From Discostella pseudostelligera (lineage: Eukaryota > Bacillariophyta > Thalassiosirophyceae > Thalassiosirales > Thalassiosiraceae), in contig JALLBK010000412.1 in NCBI GenBank assembly GCA_036940085.1, positions 1 through 39,010 on the forward strand: a stretch of 39,010 nt of DNA. Reading direction: 5' to 3'. Below the pieces are notes generated by a model. The model saw only the letters and a list, made by a program, of their open reading frames with translations, was not told the DNA's origin and ran no database searches. Within the stretch, counting starts at the first letter, position 1; each line of letters opens with the position of its first letter. Positions 1 to 7,826 of the stretch are shown piece after piece. A program made the translations under genes and the position numbers.

Positions 1-102
1 AAAGTACTCAAACGCATGTTGGGTACTCAAAATTTTCTGCCTCCAGACATGCCCTCATACGATACCGATGTCAGATTCTGTTATTGCATTGAAGCCTGTT
101 GC

Positions 103-160
103 TTCCCGCCATTTCCACCTAATCGTTTATCGCCAAAATATATTCCCGCCATTTCGCCAC
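103..160. promoter_or_regulatory. Paired TTCCCGCCATTT elements upstream of the first gene
   Basis: Two copies of TTCCCGCCATTT lie at 103-114 and 143-154, the second continuing into TCGCCAC, with TCGCCAA at about 130 and 170. They sit 80-140 bp before the first coding start at 243. The TTCCCGCC core fits the E2F/DP consensus TTSSCGCS. The same element recurs in six other gene-start regions of this window. That it is a promoter element is inferred from position and recurrence. Confidence 0.55.
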
Positions 161-242
161 AATGTACCTTCGCCAATACCGTCGTTGATTGTGGTGCGTG
201 CGTCGTCGTCGTTGCACCTTCCCCACCACCACCACCACCACC

Positions 243-1304
243 ATGACCATGGCAATGGCATCCGACGCCGTCGGTACTATACCACTGCACCACCAATCCA
301 ACATTAGCATTAGCAACATGAACCAAGACAATAATCCTCTAATAAAACAATCTGCCGCCACCGCCACCCGGCGTCTGGCACCAAGGATAGCAATAGACGG
401 TGACGAATCCGCTAAATTGGACACCAATCAGCTCCTACTCGAAACAGCCAGCCGCGTCGACAATGCCATATGCGAATTGATGGAGTATGCCACCATCCTC
501 TCTGAACCAGGCACGGTAAATAAATCCAAGCTGAAGAAGATGGGTGATAATATTAAAGGGACCATCATTCCAGTGCTGTACATTGCAGCGCGTTCACTTG
601 GGATTACAGGAACTGCCTTCACGCCGATTGCTGTTACGAAATATGTATTTGATCGCTCCGAGGCCCAACGAAAGAGGGAGGTGGTGGACACGCAAATCAT
701 TATGGAAAAATCGGCGGGAATACAATTGATGGATGACTTCGTGGAAAGATCAGCGATAGATGTACCGGAACAGCCACACCTCGCAGTAAAAAAACCAAGG
801 TCCTCCTTGAACCCGATTGAAACGAAAGAGACCATTGCCATCCTCCATCCTGCAAACGGTTATCAGTACACCAAAACTGAGTATATACAAGCAGTAACTA
901 TGCATGAAAAGTCCAAGCGGGCAGTGGCAAAACAAGCGATACAAGCGAAAGAATTTGCACCAGCGCATTTCCAGACACTTGACAGGTAATTGCTTTTATT
1001 TTGCTTTAGAAATTGTATTTTACTCAACTCGATTGTTTTACCATACTTTCTTGTCGTCACCAAAATGTTTAGGCTTGTTCGTGAGTTCGAAGCAGATGGC
1101 ACTTTACCCGATCCCAAGTTTAATGAATTTGTTGGAAAGCCAAGAAAGGGGGATACTTTCGCTCATAAACGGGATGAGGTAAAGGTCACGCTCAGTAATA
1201 CCTCTGATGCCACCGCCGCAATACTGAAACCCGACAGTGGGAGTAACTTGATTCAAGTGACTTTGGACAGGAAGGGTGTGGGTAAGAGGAAACGTAAACA
1301 ATGA
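243..1304 (+). CDS. HTH-like repeat protein, 5' part (one repeat, ends at TGA)
   Basis: Two exons, 243-985 and 1073-1304, are joined across an 87-bp intron (CAG|GTAATT...TTTAG), which turns a terminal stop into a smooth reading ...TLDR-LVREFEADG. The start is the first ATG after a Thr run; two more in-frame Met codons follow within 12 bases. The product is about 325 residues. Its N-terminal half is low in recognisable motifs. From about 855 it carries one copy of a roughly 70-residue module (NGYQYTKTEYIQAV...) that recurs twice in the ORF immediately downstream, and it ends in a basic KRKRK stretch that could be a nuclear localisation signal. Modules of this YTKSEAV...RERGLAVEAMI...GYVP type remind me of HTH-like repeats in diatom hypothetical proteins, but I cannot name a function. 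The stop at 1302-1304 is in the same frame as the next ORF, so the two parts may be one gene broken by a single TGA. Confidence 0.6.
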
Positions 1305-1346
1305 GAGGATTCGTCCTCTATTGTCAATACTGATGTGGAGACTGAA

Positions 1347-1398
1347 ATGGAAATCGAGCCTACGCAAAAGAAGAATCGAGTAGATGCAGCAGCTCCAT

Positions 1399-1429
<31 letters not shown>

Positions 1430-2552
1430 GAAGCCACCGCCAAGTCAAACCACCACCAAATGCAGTCTACAAGAATGCTCGGAGAAATCTCCCGCTAAAG
1501 CCTCGCCTGTTCCCTTACCGCCACCACCTCAAAATTCCATTGACTACATGAAGACGGGCATAGAAGTATTAGCATCAGCAGCTGGATCAAAACTACCACC
1601 AAAAGAACAGTCCACCACCAAACGCACTCCAAAGCTTGACGAGAAGCAAATTCCAGCCGAAATCAGGAAGTTTCCCTTACCCTTACCTCTCAATGGCAAC
1701 ATCTACACAAAGTCCGAGGCTGTGAATGTGGCCAAACAATACAAAAAGAAAACCCGAGAACGAGGTTTGGCAGTCGAGGCTATGATCAGTCGGGGATATG
1801 TACCTGCCGGTGTGCGAACGATGAACAGATTATTAGAACAGGACGAGAAGGGAACCCCCATCTTTGACACAGAATGGAAAATGGGTAGGCCTCTAGTACT
1901 AACCGATGATGAAATCAGCGCCTTGATCAAACAGAAACAAGCAGAGGGTTCTTCTTCCACACTTCCAGATGTTGAGGCGATGAAGAAGTTACTTGAGAAG
2001 AAAAAGAAGCGCCTCGAAGTATTAGCTGCTAAACCAGCAGCAAAGAAGCAACCCACCATCAGACGCACTGCAAAGAAATCACCCGACGATGCAATGAATT
2101 TTCCCTTACCTCCACCTCAAAATGGCAATATCTACACGAAGTCGGAGGCCGTGCATGTGGCCAAACAATACAATAAGGGGTCCAGGGAACGAGCTTTGGC
2201 AATGGAAGCAATGGTACGTCAAGGGTATGTGCCTGGTACTTCGCGGAAGGTGCAGCGGTTATTAGCAAAGGACGCGGAAGGGAAACCAATCTATGACACA
2301 GACTGGGCAATCTTGGGTGCGCCTCCACAACTGACCAATGATGAAGTTGATGCCATCGTAGAACAATTGAAACAAGGTTCCTTTGAAGTTAAAGTGGATA
2401 TCAAACAAGTAGTGAAGAATGCCATACTTGAAAAGGCTGCGAGGCTTTCTGGTGGGACGGTGGAAGAGACTGATACTGTTCAATGCAGCAGCTCATGTAT
2501 TCGGAGTTATGAGGTCGTTATACTGAGCAAGTTGGGCAGTACCTCGTTCTGA
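1347..2552 (+). CDS. HTH-like repeat protein, 3' part (two repeats)
   Basis: The first ATG after the in-frame TGA is at 1347, and the frame stays open to TGA at 2552, giving 401 residues. It opens with an acidic/basic stretch and an Ala run encoded by CAG-type repeats (1399-1424). Two closely similar modules follow. The first (about 1690-1945) contains YTKSEAVNVAKQY, RERGLAVEAM and GYVPAG. The second (about 2110-2375) contains YTKSEAVHVAKQY, RERALAMEAM and GYVPGT. Each ends in an acidic LTDDEISALIKQ-like helix, and a Pro-rich FPLPLP or FPLPPP linker precedes each. The predicted helix-turn-helix look and Lys-rich linkers suggest nucleic-acid binding, which is inference only. Frame continuity and a third related module upstream of the TGA suggest this is the C-terminal part of the gene that starts at 243. 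A separate gene cannot be excluded. The C-terminal 40 residues do not resemble the modules. Confidence 0.6.
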
Positions 2553-3138
2553 AATGGATCACCGGATATTAGTATAGATAGATGATAGATGTTTACTCTT
2601 AATGAACAATTCATTATTTATGTAGGAGTACAAGTTACAACAAACAGCACCACGCCTACTTTGGAGTTTGGAGTAGAGCAACAAATGGCAAATACAACTT
2701 TCCCATCAACCAGGGGACCCTGCACCTGCAAAGCCGACAACAACGAAGGAGCTCCTCTATCAAACACGCACAGCTTGTCATCAATTCCCGTAACAGCGAC
2801 GGGCATCATCGTTCATGCAGAGAAGGTGGACATGGTATCTAGAGAGTGGATTCGATCGGTAGTGATTAGTGATGAATGATGAATCGGTGGGCTGGGGTGG
2901 CGGGAAAGTTTTCGCGGGAAAGTCTTGGCGGGAAAATGCCGTAGTAGATTCTTGCTCGAAACCGGACGGCGGACAGGTTCGCCCACAATCCAACTGCATC
3001 CAACGCGCACGCAGCGCAGCAGCAACAACAGCATCGATACCACAATATCGTACCCCTCCACCATAACCAGCGACCAGCGACCCTCTCCCCCCCCTGCGGC
3101 AAACTCCACCATTGCTACTTCACAATTATTATTTGACA
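2553..3138. promoter_or_regulatory. Intergenic region with three GGCGGGAAA-type sites
   Basis: No convincing gene lies here; the short ORFs on both strands look like chance ORFs. Three E2F-like sites are packed into 37 bp: GGCGGGAAA at 2899-2907, CGCGGGAAA at 2913-2921 and GGCGGGAAA at 2927-2935. They lie 200-240 bp before the start of the next gene at 3139, in the reverse orientation to the elements elsewhere in the window. Cell-cycle-type or housekeeping regulation is an inference from the motif. Confidence 0.5.
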
Positions 3139-3836
3139 ATGTCCGCCTCGCTCGTTCGACTAATCGGCACCATGCCCGTACCTCTCTTTGGTTCGGCCCG
3201 GTACGTTTTTCATTTGCCCCAGCACACCAAAACTGAATTTTATTTTGGTGCATTGTCTATCTCTCGAGGTAGAAGTACTCCCCACTCCATCCAAACCCTC
3301 ACCTCTTTCTCATTTATTTGTTGCTTGCATGTTATTATTATTATTATTATCCAAATAATAGAACCGCTGCATTATGGGCCAATGCCAAAGTGCGAACATT
3401 GCCCCGCTTCGCCGGATGGGTAGGTCCACTGGGTGCCGGAGCACTCTGGTTTATATGGCCAGCCGTCGATGATGGTTGGAAAATACAAATGGGAATAAAG
3501 GCTGATCCCGAGGCGGCAGCTGCCGCAGCAGCATCAGCCGCGGCGGCAGCACCAAAAAAGGTGGAATTGTCTGCAGCCGCCACAGCCAAGGTGGAGAACG
3601 CATACAAGGCACATGAACATGAGGAAACAGAGGATGATAAATTGTTGGCCAAGGCGGCATCGTCGGGGGATTATAGTGAATTAGAAGCGAAGTGGGAGGC
3701 GTTTGCGGAGAAGGCGACTCGGCCGGGGGAGGACGATGATGAAGATGAGGAGGAGGAAGACGAGGACGAAGAGGAGGAGGAAGATAGCGAAGAAGGTGGG
3801 GAAGAGGGAGAGGATGACGATGACGACGATGAGTGA
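3139..3836 (+). CDS. Small single-pass membrane protein with acidic tail
   Basis: Exon 1 (3139-3200) and exon 2 (3362-3836) flank a 161-bp intron (GTACGT...ATAATAG); splicing restores codon CGA and gives 178 residues. The N terminus (MSASLVRLIGTMPVPLFGSAR) has no acidic residue and could be amphipathic, as in mitochondrial presequences. One hydrophobic segment follows at about residues 40-56 (WVGPLGAGALWFIWPAV). After that come an Ala-rich stretch, a short Lys/Glu helix containing ELEAKWEAFAEKA, and a C-terminal run of about 45 residues that is almost all Asp/Glu. I do not recognise the family. Its size and layout would suit a supernumerary subunit of a mitochondrial inner-membrane complex, but that is speculation. 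The E2F-like cluster upstream is its likely promoter. Confidence 0.6.
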
Positions 3837-4783
3837 GTGAGGGAATTGAATTGATTCATCACTGATGCGGGATTTTTCTTGTGAGAGGCGTTCCAAAGAC
3901 AAGAGTATTGAACCAATAAGTGCAGATGAGGGGATAAGGTGTTGATGAGGCGCAGGCGAATGAGGAAATTTTAGTTTTGTCGGAAATTGGAGTTCTATTT
4001 CGGCGTAAATGTAATGATGTGAAAAATGATATTCCACCGATTGTTTCGGAGATAGATAGATACCATATCTAATGAATAGCTTCGCCCCTGCCCGCCTCTT
4101 ATGCCCACGTGATGCGCCATGGCGGTGAGGAGATATTGTAGTACGATATGGTAGATTCTTCTACGGCTCACCCGACCGAATCTATGAATTCTTTTGGCTC
4201 AAATCCTTTGAGGAAAAGGTATAAAAGTCCACCAAGAAAATTTAATACGGATTCCTAGTTACATGAAGCAAAAAATGATAATATTAATTCCTCCGATAAG
4301 CTACCAAACACAGCACAGTGAGCAGAGGTGCATGCGGACGTGCACTGTCAAGTAGATATAAGCTTCACAGTAGGAGTGGGAACTATGTCATCTATGTCCT
4401 GTAATGGGAAGGATTGTTGGTGGTGCAAATGGTATCCTTTGGTGTTGAGGACGAGTGGAGGTTGGAGTGGCTTCTGAGGATACCATTGCGGATGTGTAGG
4501 CTGAATGCTTTTGTGATATCGTAGCAGTCTGTAGCAGTAGCAGAGGTGAAGTCGGGTTGATGCACCAAAATCCAATGCCCCATTCAATTCTTGCTCATCC
4601 CATCAAGCATGTGAACGATTTGACAATAATGCGATGGTGGGCGTGCTGGGCAAGAAGTACTTGTATGCGGTCCTGGGTTGCTGTCGGCAATTTCGATACC
4701 CTGTCATCGTAGTATCAAAGTAGGAGTAGGCAACATTCAGCTCCATTCAATCCAGATTCACTGCAACCACTAAACAATATCCA
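3837..4783. promoter_or_regulatory. Upstream region of PLAC8 copy 1, with a TATA-like box
   Basis: This 0.95-kb stretch has no supported gene. TATAAAAGTCCACC at 4220-4233 is a TATA-like box, and the related TTAAAAGTCCACC recurs upstream of the second PLAC8 copy (about 6328-6340). Nearby words also recur in both leaders (TTTAATACGGATTCC here, ATTAAATATGGATTCC there), but in a different order. The TATA-like box is about 560 bp from the ATG here and only about 170 bp in copy 2, so extra sequence lies between about 4260 and 4740. A 79-codon minus-strand ORF at 4348-4587 inside that insertion has no recognisable motif. Confidence 0.4.
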
Positions 4784-6020
4784 ATGAACAATACCATCAA
4801 GTACACACCCATGACAGTACCCATTTACGGCAATGACAGCAATAACAGTGCCGATGACACCATCTCCGCCCTCAAGGAGACACCAACACCAGATGCCCAA
4901 CCATATCTGGAGGTGGTTGCTCCTGCGACATTGCCCGAGGTAAGTCTGTGGTTGGTGTTATTGTCTGTTTGTCATGTTTCATTATTTCAATGGTGTGATT
5001 TGTTCTATTTATCGAACGCACATCTCTAACGAATGCAATACTTTTTACCTCAGGGATACTCCTTTGAAGCCGAAGCCAATGGACACACTTTCAACGTGAC
5101 TGTACCGATGGGTGGAGTTGAGGAAGGACAGAGGTTTAGTGTACCATTCACTCCCGGAGTAAATTGTGGCTTTGCAGGAGTGGCTATACCTCGTGTTTCC
5201 GTTCCAGTGGGGCACTGGAAGGTGTGTTATACAATATGGATATTGTTCTCCACCAACCATGGTTTTCCGATTGCTTACATCTCTTGTTGTTAATCATATC
5301 TGTAGGATGGACTCTGTGATTGCTTTCGTTTTCGAGTTCTTCATCCCAATGTTTGGAATGCATGATGCTGCCCCTTGGGTAAGATATTGCATTGTTTTGT
5401 ATTGGAGTTCAACACTCACTGTGCTCTGTGCTGTATGAGTAGGAGATATCTCACCGTCGCATCGCTCCGATGACTTTAATCTCAAGCGCCTTTTTTTGGT
5501 ATTTGTTGTGCCCTCGTCAGTTCTTGCTGGACAGATCATGCATCGACTAAGACTCACGTGGCTGGGTGAAGAGGGGAGCATCGCCGAAACTGCATCAACC
5601 TTCCGCACCCTACTTTCAATCACCGTGGTTTATTTTGTGTTGTATGGAATTTTCTTTTTCTCTTCTTTTGCACTCATTGATGTTGATGAATATGGAAACG
5701 TGTCATCTGGTGGTATGGCCTTAGTCCAGTCACATTCTGTTTTGGCTTATGTATTTAGAGTGTTCGTTTGGATCATTGTGGCTAGGACGCATAGTCTCAT
5801 CCGTTCCAAATACAGCATTCCAGAGAAGAATTGCCGAGGATGCAAAGACTGTTGCTGCTCATTCTGGTGCACGTGTTGCACTTTGTTGCAGATGGCATGG
5901 CATACTGCTGATTATGAAACGTATGCGGCTCGTTGTTGCAGTGAGACCGGGTTATCGCCTACTGCGCTTTCAATCGGCAGCGAGACAGAGTCACCGGTTA
6001 TTGTGCCTTTGATCGTTTGA
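4784..6020 (+). pseudogene. PLAC8-family gene, copy 1, interrupted by in-frame TGA
   Basis: Four exons with the same phases as copy 2: 4784-4939, 5054-5221, 5306-5378 and 5521-6020. PLAC8 (Cys-rich, DUF614) proteins are small membrane proteins linked to cell size, metal handling and fruit-weight phenotypes in other eukaryotes. The reading is a variable N terminus, a beta-type segment (GYSFEAEANGHTFNVTVPMG), GHWKDGLCDCF, then NA-stop-CCPL, then VLAGQIMHRLRLTWLG, two hydrophobic segments, and the Cys cluster CRGCKDCCCSFWCTCC typical of the PLAC8 C terminus. The TGA at 5363-5365 occupies the position of TGG (Trp) in copy 2, and all 166 downstream codons are open. It may be a very recent nonsense mutation, a sequence error, or a truncated 127-residue product. 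The base after the stop is T, so this is not the classical leaky TGA-C context. The C terminus is 15 residues longer than in copy 2. Confidence 0.75.
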
Positions 6021-6499
6021 ATGCCGTTGTGCATGCATCACTTGTTAAATGTATTTTTAGGAATTGATGTAAGTTGTAGACATGTAGAGTAAGCATCGTT
6101 CAGACTATTTAATATTGCCAATTCTCCTTGGATAGTTTCCTCGGCCTCGGCGGTGGGAAATGATCGAATGCATTATTTGCCCTCATTATTATTTGCCCCT
6201 CGCTGTGGAAGAGATTCCCTATGGTAACTACGTACGATAGATAGTACTATTGCTTGCCTACTAAGTCTATCAACCCGCCAAATTAAATATGGATTCCCAA
6301 CAGTAACGCAGTTAGTAGGAATATGTATTAAAAGTCCACCCGTAAATAATTATGCTGCACCAACATTTTTTTCTTTACCCCTTCCCAGATATCATAGCCG
6401 CACTGCCGACTCAAGCTCCACATCCATAAGTTATCATAGCAAAGTGAAGCCTTCAGCTCCAATAAACCAGCTCCAGTATTTCCGGATTCACTGCAACCA
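6021..6499. promoter_or_regulatory. Upstream region of PLAC8 copy 2
   Basis: No gene is seen in these 479 bases. The part near the ATG is related to the copy-1 leader: a TTAAAAGTCCACC box lies at about 6328, and the last 20 or so bases before the ATG (GGATTCACTGCAACCAATGG) resemble those before copy 1. The region reads as the duplicated promoter of the tandem pair. A GGCGGTGGGAAA word at about 6149 is only a weak match to the E2F-like element found elsewhere. Confidence 0.35.
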
Positions 6500-7718
6500 A
6501 TGGACAACTCCTACAAATACACACCCGTGGCAGTACCCATCTACGGCAATGGCGGCAATAACGGTGCCGATGACACCATCTCCGCCCTCGAGGAACGATT
6601 TGTCACTGCCGCCGAGTCACCGTCGCCAGATGCCCGACCATATCTGGAGGTGGTTGCTCCTGCGACATTGCCCGAAGTGAGTGTGTGGGTGTTAATGTCT
6701 GCTTATCATGCTTCTCTTTTTTAATTATATGATAGTTCTATTTCTATTTATTTCACCGCACATCTCTAACGAATGCAATATTTCTACCTTAGGGATACTC
6801 CTTTGAAGCCGAAGCCAATGGGCACACTTTCAACGTGACTGTACCGATGGGTGGAGTTGAGGAAGGACAGAGGTTTAGTGTACCATTCACTCCCGGAGTA
6901 AATTGTGGCTTTGCAGGAGTGGCTATACCTCGTGTTTCCGTTCCAGTGGGGCACTGGAAGGTGCGTCATGTATTTTTTTCTCCACCCGTGCAGCACCAAC
7001 CATGGTTTTCCGATAGCTTACACCGCTTGTTATTAATCGCAACTGTAGGATGGACTATGCGACTGCTTTCGTCTAGGAGTCGCCCATCCTGTTCTATGGA
7101 ATGCGTGGTGCTGCCCCTTGGGTAAGATATTGCATTGTTTTGTATTGGAGTTCAACACTCACCGTGCTGTGTGCTGCAGGAGTAGGAGATATCTCACCGT
7201 CGCATCGCTCCGATAACTTCAATCTCACGCGCCGTTTTTTGGTATTTGTTGTGCCCTCGTCAGTTCTTGCTGGACAGATCATGCATCGACTAAGACTCAC
7301 GTGGCTGGGTGAAGAGGGGAGCATCGCCGAAACTGTATCAACCTTCCGCACCCTACTTTCAATCACCGTGGTTTATTATGTGTTGAATCAAATTCTCTTC
7401 TTCTCCCCATTTGCACTCATGGATGAACATGGAAATGTGTCATCCGATGCTGCGCTCTTTGTCGAGTGGCGTTACGTTTTGAGGATTATATTTATTGTGT
7501 TCATTTGGATCACTGTGGCAAGGACGCGTAGTCGCATCCGTTCCAAATACAGCATTCCAGAGAAGAATTGCCGAGGATGCGAAGACTGTTGCTGCTCATT
7601 CTGGTGCACGTGTTGCACTTTGTCGCAGATGGCACGGCATACTGCTGATTATGAAACGTATGCGGCTCGTTGTTGCAGTGAGACTGGGTTATCACCAAAT
7701 GCGCCTTCGATCGTTTGA
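6500..7718 (+). CDS. PLAC8-family (DUF614) Cys-rich membrane protein, copy 2
   Basis: Exons 6500-6676, 6793-6960, 7049-7121 and 7264-7718 are joined at clean GT-AG sites and encode 290 residues. Residues 1-59 are variable and polar. Residues 60-90 form a VTVPMGG-type beta module that precedes PLAC8 in this gene pair. Residues 112-160 hold the first PLAC8 block (GHWKDGLCDCF, HPVLWNAWCCPLVLAGQIM). Two hydrophobic stretches follow at about 169-192 and 208-224. The second Cys block, CRGCEDCCCSFWCTCC (about 242-257), is followed by QMARHTADYE, as in family members that end C-x-x-C-x-L-x-Q-x-x-R. PLAC8 proteins act at membranes, but the substrate or partner cannot be read from sequence. This copy is intact where copy 1 has a TGA. 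It converges on the SAC3 gene with about 110 bp between the stops. Confidence 0.85.
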
Positions 7719-7826
7719 GTGCCTATCTATTGCGAGCGAAGCATCGCCTGTTTAAACTGACGTAGTTTTAGGAATTAATGTAAATTGAACGCATGTAGAG
7801 CAAACATCGTTCAGACTTCATCCGAA

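Noticed and set aside
1282..1305. 24-bp intron that would remove the TGA at 1302
   Set aside because: The ends are GT-AG and the phase fits, but 24 bp is far shorter than every other intron here (70-163 bp) and has no room for a branch point.
2813..3253. 146-codon minus ORF overlapping the E2F-like cluster
   Set aside because: It overlaps the first exon and intron of the plus-strand gene, has no motif and mixes promoter words into the reading frame.
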